DNA of 64,000 nt from Cronobacter universalis NCTC 9529 (GTDB taxonomy: Bacteria; Pseudomonadota; Gammaproteobacteria; Enterobacterales; Enterobacteriaceae). The stretch covers positions 558,001 to 622,000 of the forward strand of contig NZ_CP012257.1 in NCBI RefSeq assembly GCF_001277175.1, written 5' to 3'. The translations under genes were made by a program, and so were the position numbers. Numbering within the stretch: position 1 is the stretch's first letter; the number at the start of each line of letters is the position of its first letter. Shown in pieces: positions 44,097-52,486 of this stretch. The notes beneath the pieces are model-generated. The model saw only the letters and a program-made list of their open reading frames with translations. It was not told the DNA's origin and made no database searches.

Positions 44097-45314
44097 GGGT
44101 TTAACAGATACCTCAGGGTCATTTAAGATGGCTTAAAGAGAGGTGTCCATGAGCGGTAAGTGTTATCCAGAAGAGTTTAAAACTGAAGCAGTCAAACAGG
44201 TTGTTGATCGTGGTCATTCTGTTTCCAGCGTTGCAATACGTCTCGATATCACCACCCATAGCCTTTACGCCTGGATAAAGAAGTGCGGTCCGGATTCTTC
44301 CACTAATAATGAACAGACAGATGCTCAGGCAGAGATCCGCCGTTTTCAGAAAGAGCTGAAGCGGGTTACCGACGAACGGGACATATTAAAAAAAGCCGCG
44401 GCGTACTTCGCAAAGCTGTCCGACTGAGGTACGCCTTTATCCGTGACAACACCTTTTGCTGGCCTGTTCGCTTACTCTGTCGGGTTCTGGATGTCCATCC
44501 TGGTGGATTTTATTTTGGGCTTCAGCCGCCGCATTCACAACGCCATCAGGCAGACCTGAGACTGACAGGACAGATTAAACAGTTCTGGCTAGAATCGGGA
44601 CGCGTCTATGGTTATCGCAAGATCCATCTCGATCTGCGGGACAACGGGCAACAGTGCGGAGTCAACAGAGTCTGGCGACTGATGAAGCGTGCCGGAATAA
44701 AAGCTCAGGTTGGGTACCGTGGCCCACGGGCACGTAAAGGCGAAGCCAGCATCGTTGCACCCAATAGGCTCCAGCGGCAGTTCAATCCAGACTCGCCGGA
44801 TGTGAGTTGGGTGACGGACATAACCTACATCCGAACTCACGAAGGCTGGCTGTATCTGGCCGTGGTGGTTGACCTGTTCTCCCGAAAAGTTATCGGCTGG
44901 TCAATGCAACCCCGCATGACGAAAGAGATTGTCCTGAACGCATTACTTATGGCGGTGTGGAGGCGTAATCCTCAAAAACAGGTACTGGTTCACTCTGATC
45001 AGGGCAGTCAGTACACGAGCCATGAGTGGCAGTCGTTCCTGAAATCACACGGTCTTGAAAGAAGCATGAGTCGTCGCGGTAACTGCCACGACAACGCGGT
45101 GGCGGAGAGCTTTTTCCAGCTACTGAAACGCGAACGGATTAAGAAAAAGATCTACGGAGCGAGAAACGAAGCCAGAAGCGATATTTTTGATTACATCGAA
45201 ATGTTTTATAACAGTAAGCGTCGGTATGGTTCGAGCGAACAGATGCCACCGGCTGGATATGAAAACCTATATTATCAACGGTTCAGAAGTGTCTGGATTA
45301 TCCGTGGCGATAAA
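44091..45314 (+). mobile_element. Second IS3-family insertion sequence (ends approximate)
   Basis: It carries orfA and orfB with a frameshift site. An inverted repeat beginning CGCCACGG on the left (44091) is matched by CCGTGGCG near 45303-45311, and similarity continues inward with CAGATACCTC against CAGACACTTC. Exact ends and any target duplication are uncertain. Confidence 0.7.
44149..44427 (+). CDS. IS3-family transposase OrfA (second IS)
   Basis: A 92-residue protein, MSGKCYPEEFKTEAVKQVVD onward, with a helix-turn-helix and C-terminal zipper (KELKRVTDERDILKKAAAYF). A run of seven A then G at 44388-44395 is the likely -1 frameshift site joining OrfA to OrfB. GAGAGG precedes the ATG at 44149. 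Confidence 0.9.
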   Translation: MSGKCYPEEFKTEAVKQVVDRGHSVSSVAIRLDITTHSLYAWIKKCGPDSSTNNEQTDAQAEIRRFQKELKRVTDERDILKKAAAYFAKLSD

Positions 45315-45578
45315 CCCTTCAATGCCGCGTATCGCAAGCGTGCGATCCAGCATTATCCACGTCCAGTCGGTCTCTTTTTCAGCCATGACTCTCAGGACAT
45401 TAAGTTCCGTATGGGTTATTTTCATTTCAGTGCGTCCGGATGCAATAAAACACGCTCTTTAACACTGCGCGACGTCAGACCATTAATCCATTCACTGATC
45501 AATCCCCTTCGCCACGCCCTCCGCTTGCGTTATGCTGCCTGTGATATCTCATCATTACTTCGCCATTTTTTAATTTAA
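44424..45578 (+). CDS. IS3-family transposase OrfB (second IS), reading through the IS end
   Basis: The frame opens at 44424 (LRYAFIRDNTFCWPVRLL), overlaps the orfA end, and reads through the ATG at 44682. The DDE residues are Asp in WVTDITYI, Asp in VHSDQGSQY and Glu in AVAESFFQL. The native product probably ends near the IS right end (SVWIIRGD, about 45312). The remaining 88 codons to 45578 are flanking DNA with no stop at the junction and are not expected to be meaningful. Confidence 0.82.
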   Translation: MRYAFIRDNTFCWPVRLLCRVLDVHPGGFYFGLQPPHSQRHQADLRLTGQIKQFWLESGRVYGYRKIHLDLRDNGQQCGVNRVWRLMKRAGIKAQVGYRGPRARKGEASIVAPNRLQRQFNPDSPDVSWVTDITYIRTHEGWLYLAVVVDLFSRKVIGWSMQPRMTKEIVLNALLMAVWRRNPQKQVLVHSDQGSQYTSHEWQSFLKSHGLERSMSRRGNCHDNAVAESFFQLLKRERIKKKIYGARNEARSDIFDYIEMFYNSKRRYGSSEQMPPAGYENLYYQRFRSVWIIRGDKPFNAAYRKRAIQHYPRPVGLFFSHDSQDIKFRMGYFHFSASGCNKTRSLTLRDVRPLIHSLINPLRHALRLRYAACDISSLLRHFLI

Positions 45579-45600
45579 GTGAAATTAACAGGGAAAGAAA
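45315..45600. other. Stretch between the second IS and the backbone
   Basis: About 285 bases, apart from the read-through of orfB. I see no gene. The promoter of the DUF2569 gene must lie here; AGGGAAAG precedes its ATG. Confidence 0.4.
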
Positions 45601-46095
45601 ATGAAGTGCATCCAGTGCAATGAAAATGAGCCGAACAAAGAGTCGGGGTTATGTCACGCTTGCGAAAAAGCGGAAGCCAGTAAAATTAACGGGTTACTGT
45701 ATTTGCCAGCTGCCGGGCTTATTTTCAGCCTGATCTTTCTGCCGGTGGAGTTTTTTGATCTGGTCAGTGCGATAAGCGCGTACTTCAGCCGCTCGGGCAT
45801 TATTACGTGGTATGCCGCAGGCGCGGTGGTGCTGTTAGTGGCGCTTATTGGCATCACGGCGTATGCGAGCTGGCATTTCTTCCAGCGTAAGCGGCACACG
45901 CCCCGCGCGATGGTTATCTACTATCTGGCAGGGGTGGTAAGCGCGCTGTGGTTCGCCGTACTGCCGGTGAGCCTGTTTGGCGCGAGCTGGGATAACAGCA
46001 GCATTCGCAGCGTCCTGTCGGCGTTTATCGGCGTCACATGCTGGCTCCCGTACTTTTTAAAATCCCGGCGCATCGAGCAGGTGTTTGTACGGTAA
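45601..46095 (+). CDS. DUF2569-like membrane protein with N-terminal zinc ribbon
   Basis: A 164-residue protein. The N terminus has two cysteine pairs (CIQCNENEPNKESGLCHAC), a small zinc ribbon. Four hydrophobic segments follow (about 30-52, 66-90, 103-125, 135-152), the first beginning INGLLYLPAAGLIFSL, which I recall from DUF2569 proteins. Function unknown. GC-rich codon use marks the return to the chromosome backbone. Confidence 0.65.
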   Translation: MKCIQCNENEPNKESGLCHACEKAEASKINGLLYLPAAGLIFSLIFLPVEFFDLVSAISAYFSRSGIITWYAAGAVVLLVALIGITAYASWHFFQRKRHTPRAMVIYYLAGVVSALWFAVLPVSLFGASWDNSSIRSVLSAFIGVTCWLPYFLKSRRIEQVFVR

Positions 46096-46102
46096 TAACG
46101 GC

Positions 46103-47368
46103 TCAGAGCAGGCGGGGTATCTGCGATAACAGATACAGCACCAGCCCGATGGTGCCGCCGACCAGCGTGCCGTTGATGCGGATAAACTGTAAGTCTTTGC
46201 CGATGTTGAGCTCTATCTGCTGCGACATCTCGCGCGCGTCCCAGCTTTTTACCGTGTCGCTGATGTGGCGCGTCAGGAATGTGGCGAACTCGGGCGCGAC
46301 GGTGGTCGCGGCCTGTTCAAGATGTTCGTTGAACGAGGCGCGCAGGGCGCTGTCGGCCATCAGCGATTCGCCGAACCACTGCCCGGCATCGGCGATCCGC
46401 TGGCGGGTGCGGGAATCCTCCGCCTGCATGTCGTTCTTCAGCCAGCCGCGCACGTCGCCCCACAGCTCCGCCAGGTAGCGGTTAAACGCCTCGTCCTCTT
46501 TCAGGTATGCCTTAATGCCGTCGGCGCGCTCGGCCATCTCCGGGTCGCTTTTCAGCTTCTCGATGAAATCCACGGTGATGCGGTCAAAGGCCAGGCGCAG
46601 CTGGTGCGCCTGGTCGTGGCTGATGTCGTCGAGCATGGAATTGACGGCGCTGGAGACCAGCTCGGCGCTGTGTTCGCCGAGCCACTCGGTAGGCAGAATT
46701 TTCGCTTTCCGCGGGTGCTCGGTCTTCAGCCAGTGGACAATCTGGCGGGCGATAAAATCGCGCGTGCTCTGCTTCTGCACCAGGCGAATCAGCCTGCCGA
46801 TAAGCGCATCCAGCAGCACCTGATGACGGTTGTTTTTGGTCATGCTCTCCAGCATCAGCGCGCTGGTCTGGGTGAGATCGACCTTATCAATCGCCTTATG
46901 CACCGCGCGCTTTAGTAAACCCTGAATGCGGCTATCGTCGGTGAGTTCCAGAAAACCGCTCATCACCTGCACCAGGTTCTGGCCCACGCGCTGCGCGTTG
47001 GCGGGCTGGCTGAGCCACTGGCCGAGCAACTGCGCTGGTTCGTGGCGACGGATCAGCGCGACCAGCGAGTCGGTATCGAGGAATTTCTCCTGCACAAACT
47101 GCCCGAGGTTTTCGCCGATGCGGTCTTTTTTCCGGGGAATAATCGCGGTGTGGCGCGAGATAAAAGGAATAGGCACCCGGCGAAACAGCGCCACCACGGC
47201 GAACCAGTCCGCCAGCGCGCCCACCATCGCGGCTTCCGCGATAGCCTTAACGCCGCTTACCCAGAAATCGGGCGGCAAAAACAGCGTAGTGACAAAAGTG
47301 GCCGCCGCCGTCAGCAGCAGGCCGAGCGCCAGACGCTTGGCGCGCTTTAATTCAGCTAATTTTTCCAT
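46103..47368 (-). CDS. yjiN: DUF445 family inner-membrane protein YjiN
   Basis: A 421-residue protein matching E. coli YjiN: an N-terminal membrane hairpin ([20 protein letters not shown], then [20 protein letters not shown]), a long helical domain, and a C-terminal membrane segment ([19 protein letters not shown]). Family function is not established. Its location between the leuX island and yjiR matches E. coli synteny. Confidence 0.9.
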   Translation of the reverse strand: MEKLAELKRAKRLALGLLLTAAATFVTTLFLPPDFWVSGVKAIAEAAMVGALADWFAVVALFRRVPIPFISRHTAIIPRKKDRIGENLGQFVQEKFLDTDSLVALIRRHEPAQLLGQWLSQPANAQRVGQNLVQVMSGFLELTDDSRIQGLLKRAVHKAIDKVDLTQTSALMLESMTKNNRHQVLLDALIGRLIRLVQKQSTRDFIARQIVHWLKTEHPRKAKILPTEWLGEHSAELVSSAVNSMLDDISHDQAHQLRLAFDRITVDFIEKLKSDPEMAERADGIKAYLKEDEAFNRYLAELWGDVRGWLKNDMQAEDSRTRQRIADAGQWFGESLMADSALRASFNEHLEQAATTVAPEFATFLTRHISDTVKSWDAREMSQQIELNIGKDLQFIRINGTLVGGTIGLVLYLLSQIPRLL

Positions 47369-47421
47369 GCGTTAAGCATATAACCCATGCGGCGGTTGCG
47401 ACAGGGGATAACTCCGGAGTC

Positions 47422-48840
47422 TCAGCTCTCTTCCATGGCGTGATGCAGCGCTTCGCCAATCTGTTGCAGCGCCTCACGGTAATGCTCGCTGGCAGGCAGC
47501 GCGCAGTTGATGCGCAGGCAGTTGCGGTATTTGCCCGAGGCGGAAAAGAGCGAGCCGGGGGCGACACGAATTTCCAGGCGCGTTAACTGGCGCGCCACGC
47601 AGACAATATCGACGCTCTCCGGCAGCTCTATCCAGAGCATAAACCCGCCTTTAGGGCGCGTGACGCAGATACCGCACGGGAAATATTCACGCACCCAGCA
47701 GGTGTAGGTCTCCATCTGGCGCTGATAGTGCTGGCGCATCCGGCGCAGGTGGCGGTGATAGTGGCCGTCGCGGATAAATGCCGCTACCGCGAGCTGCGTG
47801 GCGGGCACGTTGGTGCCGCTGGCGGCGTATTTCATCTGCAGCACGCGCTCGTGGTAACGCCCCGGCGCTATCCAGCCCACCCGCAGGCCGGGGGCGAGGG
47901 TTTTCGTCACTGAGCTGCACAGTATGACGCGCCCGTCGATATCCCAGGATTTTATGGTTCGGGGGCGCGGGTACTCGGTCGCCAGCTCGCCGTAGATATC
48001 GTCTTCAAAAATGATAATGTCGTGGCGCTGAGCCAGCGCCAGCACCGCGCGCTTGCGGGCATCGGGCATAATAAAGCCGAGCGGGTTATTGCAGTTCGGC
48101 ACCAGGATGACGCCTTTAATCGGCCACTGTTCCAGCGCCAGCTCAAGCGCTTCGACGCTGATGCCGGTCTGCGAATCGGTCGGGATCTCAATGGCTTTGA
48201 TATCGAGACTTCGCAGCAGCTGCATGGTGCCGTAGTAGCAGGGCGATTCCACGGCGACGATATCGCCGGGCTTGCAGACAGCGAGCAGAGCGACAGAGAG
48301 CGCATTATGGCAGCCACTGGTGATAATCAGCTCGTCAGCGCTGATGTTCGCGCCGCCATCCAGCATCAGGCGGGCTATCTGCTGGCGCAGTTCCGGGCGG
48401 CCCGCCAGGTCGTCATAGCTAAAGACATCCAGCTGATTGTGTTGCACTACACGGCTCATCTCGCGCCAGAGCGGTTTAAGCGTAGGGTGGGTGATATCCG
48501 GCGCGCCGCCGCCAAATGTGGTCAGGCTTTTATTGCCGCGCCCGTCAAGGAGCGTCATTACTTCATCCCATTGCGTCACTTCGACCGGGCGCTGTACCGG
48601 GCGCGTCATCGCAGGCACCGGTGGCTGCATTTTACGCGGCGCGACAAAATACCCCGAGCGCGGGCGCGGCACGATGAGCTGCTGATTCTCCAGCACCAGA
48701 TACGCCTGCTGCACGGTGCTGATGCTGACGCCATGCTCCTGGCTCAGGCTGCGTACCGACGGCAGTTTTTCACCGTGGCGATAAAGGCCCTGTTCAATAC
48801 GCTCCGCCAGCAGGCAGGCGAGGTGCTGATAACGCGTCAT
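47422..48840 (-). CDS. yjiR: MocR-type PLP-dependent transcriptional regulator YjiR
   Basis: A 472-residue protein. The N-terminal GntR winged helix (GEKLPSVRSLSQEHGVSIST) is followed by an aminotransferase-like domain with the PLP lysine in SSVTKTLAPGLRVGW. Such MocR proteins sense an amine or PLP and do not transaminate in the usual way. I chose the ATG at 48840 (AGGGAG upstream) over a longer frame to 48987, which would cover the putative operator sites. It is divergent from yjiS. Confidence 0.88.
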   Translation of the reverse strand: MTRYQHLACLLAERIEQGLYRHGEKLPSVRSLSQEHGVSISTVQQAYLVLENQQLIVPRPRSGYFVAPRKMQPPVPAMTRPVQRPVEVTQWDEVMTLLDGRGNKSLTTFGGGAPDITHPTLKPLWREMSRVVQHNQLDVFSYDDLAGRPELRQQIARLMLDGGANISADELIITSGCHNALSVALLAVCKPGDIVAVESPCYYGTMQLLRSLDIKAIEIPTDSQTGISVEALELALEQWPIKGVILVPNCNNPLGFIMPDARKRAVLALAQRHDIIIFEDDIYGELATEYPRPRTIKSWDIDGRVILCSSVTKTLAPGLRVGWIAPGRYHERVLQMKYAASGTNVPATQLAVAAFIRDGHYHRHLRRMRQHYQRQMETYTCWVREYFPCGICVTRPKGGFMLWIELPESVDIVCVARQLTRLEIRVAPGSLFSASGKYRNCLRINCALPASEHYREALQQIGEALHHAMEES

Positions 48841-48861
48841 GCTGTATGCTCCCTTGATACA

Positions 48862-48962
48862 GTACAGATCACAAAACCGGTACAGATAACGGCACAATAC
48901 GCCTTTCAGCCGCGTATGTCGCGCTTCTGTATGGCTAACAAATAGATTTTGTGAATCTGTAT
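48862..48962. promoter_or_regulatory. Candidate YjiR binding sites in the yjiR/yjiS divergent region
   Basis: GTACAGAT at 48862-48869 and again at 48880-48887 (18 bases apart, so on the same helix face), plus a related inverted ATCTGTAT at 48955-48962. MocR regulators typically bind direct repeats upstream of their own gene. Confidence 0.45.
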
Positions 48963-49016
48963 TGTTGCGGGCGATCCCGGCCATCATAAGGCTCAGCCTG
49001 ACACAGGAGAGCGACG

Positions 49017-49181
49017 ATGGAATTTCACGAGAACCGACCCCGCAGACCGTTTATTGGCTTCATACTGATCTGGCGCGCCTGGAAAGCCTGGCGGCTGCGC
49101 GCGCAAACCCGAAAAGTGCTCAGCAGAATGAACGAGGCGCAGCTGCGCGATGTCGGGCTGCGACGCGACGATACGTATTAA
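49017..49181 (+). CDS. yjiS: DUF1127 small protein YjiS
   Basis: A 54-residue basic protein starting MEFHENRPRRPFIGFILIWR and ending AQLRDVGLRRDDTY. The C-terminal LRDVGL motif is the DUF1127 hallmark, and size and position beside yjiR match YjiS. DUF1127 proteins in other bacteria bind RNA or affect small-molecule metabolism; the role of YjiS is not established. AGGAGAG precedes the ATG. A GC-rich hairpin at 49188-49211 follows. Confidence 0.85.
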   Translation: MEFHENRPRRPFIGFILIWRAWKAWRLRAQTRKVLSRMNEAQLRDVGLRRDDTY

Positions 49182-49215
49182 ACCCCGGCGCGGGCGGTAT
49201 GTTGCCCGCGCGCAT

Positions 49216-49572
49216 TCACACCCGCTTTTTACGCTTGCCGGCGATCACCTCGATAAACTCCTGCACCTGCTGTTGCTTGCGCACCGACAGCTTGCAGACG
49301 CGGCGCAGGGATTTCAGCAGCGGCGGATCTTCCGGCTCCGGCGCGCGCGCCGTGATGACAATACAGCCAGGCATCACCCGCACGTCCGCATCGGTGCCGG
49401 TAGGGAAACCGGCTTCCTCCAGCCATTTGCCGCGACGCGTCAGCGCGGCCAGGTTCACGCCGTCATGAAAACGGCTGGCGTAGCTCACGCGGATGCGGCG
49501 CGGCTCGGTCAGCGCGGCGGGCGCGGGGAGCGCCTCGGGTAAAACTTCAGGGAGCACGGATAACATCGACAT
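49216..49572 (-). CDS. symE: SymE-type toxin
   Basis: A 118-residue protein with a strong AAGGAGG site. The core RIRVSYASRFHD, GKWLEEAGFPTGTDADVRVM, GCIVITA and QQVQEFIEVIAGK match SymE, an SOS-induced toxin with an AbrB-type fold that lowers translation and, in E. coli, is controlled by LexA, the antisense RNA SymR and Lon. The LexA box is present (49611-49630). A SymR-like antisense RNA overlapping the 5' end is expected but I cannot delimit it. Confidence 0.9.
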   Translation of the reverse strand: MSMLSVLPEVLPEALPAPAALTEPRRIRVSYASRFHDGVNLAALTRRGKWLEEAGFPTGTDADVRVMPGCIVITARAPEPEDPPLLKSLRRVCKLSVRKQQQVQEFIEVIAGKRKKRV

Positions 49573-49610
49573 AGTTCCTCCTTAAACGGCAGCAAAGCCA
49601 GCCTGCAAAA

Positions 49611-49630
49611 TACTGGTATTATATACAGTA
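49611..49630 (-). promoter_or_regulatory. LexA (SOS) box of symE
   Basis: TACTGGTATTATATACAGTA is nearly the consensus TACTGTATATATATACAGTA, with intact CTG and CAG ends. It lies 39 bases upstream of the symE start. Confidence 0.85.
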
Positions 49631-49709
49631 ATAGAGGGAGGGGATCTTTGTGAAATCCGAAAAGCGGCGGGAAAATCGTCGGCCCGCCCTGGGCCGACGC
49701 AGGAGAAAA

Positions 49710-50819
49710 TTAATGCGCGTGCGGGACGTCGGTTTCGGCGCTGATGCGCAGGCCGTCGGCGTCAAACACCATACAGTCGCGCGGGTTAAAGCCCACTTCC
49801 ACCGCCTGCCACGGGCTGAAATGCACGTCGCCCGGCAGGAGAATTTTCATGTTGTCATGCCCGTAACACTGGCCAAACAGATAGGTGTTGTTGCCAAGGC
49901 GCTCCACCACTTCGCAGTTAAAGGTTAATGAGACTCCCGTCTGCGCGCCGGTGGAGAGATGCTCCGGGCGAATGCCCAGCGTCACCGCATCGCCTTGCTT
50001 CAGCGGCGCGGTGTGAATGGCCAGCCGCAGCGTTTTGCCCTGCGAGAGCGTGACGTCCAGCGCGCCTTCTTCCCAGCGCGCTACGGTGGCTGGCAGGAAA
50101 TTCATCTTCGGCGAGCCGATAAACCCGGCCACGAATTTATTCACCGGGTTGTAGTAAAGCGCCATCGGCGAGCCCATCTGCTCTACTTTGCCGTAGTTCA
50201 TCACCACGATTTTATCGGCGAGCGTCATCGCCTCAATCTGATCGTGAGTGACATAGACCATCGTGGTTTTCAGCTCCTGGTGGAGCCTCGCGATATGCAG
50301 GCGCATCTCAACGCGCAGTTCGGCGTCAAGGTTGGAGAGCGGTTCGTCGAACATAAACACCTGCGGGTTACGCACAATGGCGCGGCCAATTGCCACGCGC
50401 TGGCGCTGGCCGCCGGAGAGCTGTTTGGGTTTGCGGTCCAAAAGGTGCGAGAGTTGCAGCGTTTTCGCCACCATCTCCACCTGATGACGGATCTGATCTT
50501 TCGGCACTTTATTGACCTTCAGCCCATAGCCCATGTTCTCCGCCACCGTCATGTGCGGGTAGAGCGCGTAGGACTGAAAAACCATCGCCACGCCGCGGTG
50601 CGCGGGCGCGACGTCGTTCATCACCTCATCGCCGATCAGCACCTCGCCGTCGCTCACCTCTTCAAGGCCCGCGATCATGCGCAGCAGCGTGGACTTTCCG
50701 CAGCCGGACGGCCCGACGAACACCGCAAATTCGCCGTCGGCAATATCGAGATTGATATTGTGCAGGGTTTCGGTTTTCCCGAACCGTTTGGTGACATTCC
50801 TCAGTCTTATGCTGGACAT
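49710..50819 (-). CDS. ABC transporter ATPase of MalK/UgpC type for galacto-oligosaccharide import
   Basis: A 369-residue ATPase. Walker A GPSGCGKST, Q-loop FQSYALYPHM, signature LSGGQRQR, Walker B VFMFDEPLSNLDAE and H-loop THD are intact. The C-terminal 130 residues form the MOP/TOBE regulatory domain of carbohydrate importers. It diverges from the binding-protein gene and should power the GanFG permease. GAGGAACC precedes the ATG. Paralogous ATPases can often substitute, so exclusivity is not assured. Confidence 0.88.
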   Translation of the reverse strand: MSSIRLRNVTKRFGKTETLHNINLDIADGEFAVFVGPSGCGKSTLLRMIAGLEEVSDGEVLIGDEVMNDVAPAHRGVAMVFQSYALYPHMTVAENMGYGLKVNKVPKDQIRHQVEMVAKTLQLSHLLDRKPKQLSGGQRQRVAIGRAIVRNPQVFMFDEPLSNLDAELRVEMRLHIARLHQELKTTMVYVTHDQIEAMTLADKIVVMNYGKVEQMGSPMALYYNPVNKFVAGFIGSPKMNFLPATVARWEEGALDVTLSQGKTLRLAIHTAPLKQGDAVTLGIRPEHLSTGAQTGVSLTFNCEVVERLGNNTYLFGQCYGHDNMKILLPGDVHFSPWQAVEVGFNPRDCMVFDADGLRISAETDVPHAH

Positions 50820-50884
50820 CAGGGTTCCTCGAAAGTGTAAGCCGTGGTGGCCGCGGGCGTTTCTGACGGGCGCTGAACCTTATT

Positions 50885-50902
50885 TTGTATTACGTGTAAC
50901 AA
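50885..50902. promoter_or_regulatory. Candidate GanR operator 1
   Basis: TTGTATTACGTGTAACAA, an imperfect 18-bp palindrome centred on CG, as LacI-family operators are. GTATTACGT is shared with the site before the porin gene (59901-59919). Confidence 0.45.
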
Positions 50903-50989
50903 TTCAGCGGAGTGATACGCAACGGCTTTAAATCAGTGCCATGACTATAACTTCCCCGGATTTCGCCCCCTATCGCCGGTTTTCATTTC

Positions 50990-51005
50990 TGTAACGACGA
51001 TCACA
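50990..51005. promoter_or_regulatory. Candidate CRP-cAMP site
   Basis: TGTAACGACGATCACA has the TGTGA-N6-TCACA layout with one mismatch. CRP control would be expected for a sugar-uptake operon. Confidence 0.45.
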
Positions 51006-51178
51006 CAACGCACAGTTTTTTGTAGAGTTATCAGGGTTGGCAGCGTAGCGTATAACAAAATGAAAACTCGCTGAGTGGCCTTTTGCAGGCTGCGTGGTTA
51101 CAGCGATTGAGTTTTAACGCAGAAGTGAAGCACTTAATAAAAACGACATAATTGTTATACCTTCACATGAGGTTGATA

Positions 51179-52402
51179 ATGAAAAAGAACATCCTTACCG
51201 CCCTGGTTCTCTCCGCTCTGATGGTCAGCGCTGGCGCCAGCGCGGCGACCCGACAGCTTAACGTGTGGGAAGACATTAAAAAATCCGCCGGAATTAAGGA
51301 TGCCGTGGCGGCATTTGAAAAGCAGTACGACGTGAAAGTGAACATGCAGGAGATGCCGTTCGCCCAGCAGCTGGAAAAACTGCGTCTCGACGGCCCGGCG
51401 GGGATCGGCCCGGATGTGCTGGTGATCCCAAACGATCAGCTGGGCGGCGCGGTGGTGCAGGGCCTATTAACGCCGCTGACGCTCGATAAAAAGCAGACCG
51501 ACGCCTTTACGCCGTCTTCCATCGCGGCCTTCCGTATGGATAACGCGCAGTACGGCGTGCCGAAAGCCGTCGAAACGCTGGTGCTTATCTATAACAAAGA
51601 TCTGGTGGAAAAGCCGTTCGACAGCCTCCAGGCCTGGTATGACTTCTCCAAACAACAGCGCGCGAAAAACCAGTACGGCCTGCTCGCCAAGTTTGACCAG
51701 ATTTACTACAGCTGGGGCGCCATCGGCCCGATGGGCGGCTACATCTTCGGGAAAAACGACAAAGGCGGGTTTAACGCCACCGACGTGGGCCTGAACAAGC
51801 CCGGCGCGGTGGAAGCCGTCACCTTCCTGAAAAAATTCTATGCCGACGGCGTCTTTCCGGCGGGGATCATCGGCGATAACGGCCTGAACGCTATCGATTC
51901 GCTGTTTACCGAGAAGAAAGCGGCGGCGGTGATTAACGGCCCGTGGGCGTTCCAGCCTTACGAAGCCGCAGGCATTAACTACGGCGTGGCGCCGCTGCCG
52001 ACGCTGCCGGACGGCAAACCGATGAGCTCGTTCCTCGGCGTGAAGGGCTACGTGGTCTCCACCTGGAGCAAAGACAAAGCCCTGGCGCAGCAGTTTATTG
52101 AGTTCATCAACCAGCCGCAGTATGTGAAAACGCGCTACATCGCGACCCGCGAGATCCCGCCGCTGGTGGCGCTGATGGACGATCCGGTGATTAAAGGCGA
52201 CCAGAAAGCGAGTGCGGTGGCCGTACAGTCGGCGCGCGCCAGCGCGATGCCGGGCATTCCTGAAATGGGCGAAGTGTGGGCACCTGCTAACGCGGCGCTG
52301 GAGCTGAGCGTCACCGGCAAGCAGGAGCCGAAAACCGCGCTCGATAACGCGGTGAAACAGATAACCATGCAGATCGAAGCGATGCAGGCCAGTAATCAGT
52401 AA
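51179..52402 (+). CDS. ganE: Periplasmic galacto-oligosaccharide-binding protein (MalE-like)
   Basis: A 407-residue solute-binding protein. A Sec signal peptide (MKKNILTALVLSALMVSAGA, cleavage after ASA) is followed by a MalE-type fold with LNVWEDIKKSAGIKDAVAAF and the family motifs VLVIPNDQLG and AAVINGPWAF. I chose the ATG at 51179 (GAGG upstream). It would deliver galacto-oligosaccharides released from galactan to GanFG. A small hairpin after its stop likely keeps it more abundant than the permease, as in mal systems. Confidence 0.88.
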   Translation: MKKNILTALVLSALMVSAGASAATRQLNVWEDIKKSAGIKDAVAAFEKQYDVKVNMQEMPFAQQLEKLRLDGPAGIGPDVLVIPNDQLGGAVVQGLLTPLTLDKKQTDAFTPSSIAAFRMDNAQYGVPKAVETLVLIYNKDLVEKPFDSLQAWYDFSKQQRAKNQYGLLAKFDQIYYSWGAIGPMGGYIFGKNDKGGFNATDVGLNKPGAVEAVTFLKKFYADGVFPAGIIGDNGLNAIDSLFTEKKAAAVINGPWAFQPYEAAGINYGVAPLPTLPDGKPMSSFLGVKGYVVSTWSKDKALAQQFIEFINQPQYVKTRYIATREIPPLVALMDDPVIKGDQKASAVAVQSARASAMPGIPEMGEVWAPANAALELSVTGKQEPKTALDNAVKQITMQIEAMQASNQ

Positions 52403-52449
52403 GACGTACCCGGCGGCGTCTGGGGCGTCGCCGGATGAACCGTTAAAAG

Positions 52450-52471
52450 CGGGAGGGGCGCCTCCCGTTTT
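52450..52471 (+). terminator. Attenuating hairpin between ganE and ganF
   Basis: CGGGAGG pairs with CCTCCCG around a GGCG loop, followed by TTTT. The position fits partial termination after the binding-protein gene. Confidence 0.7.
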
Positions 52472-52486
52472 CAGAAGGAGCCGTGT

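Larger units (their letters stand above)
50820..51178. promoter_or_regulatory. Divergent control region of the galactan genes
   Basis: About 360 bases between the ATPase gene and ganE. It holds an operator-like palindrome TTGTATTACGTGTAACAA at 50885-50902 and a CRP-like site TGTAACGACGATCACA at 50990-51005. The leader of ganE is long (the CRP-like site is about 175 bases before the ATG). Confidence 0.55.

Noticed and set aside
44424..45578. The last 88 codons of the second orfB as a meaningful domain
   Set aside because: They lie beyond the IS end and are read from flanking DNA because no stop lies at the junction.
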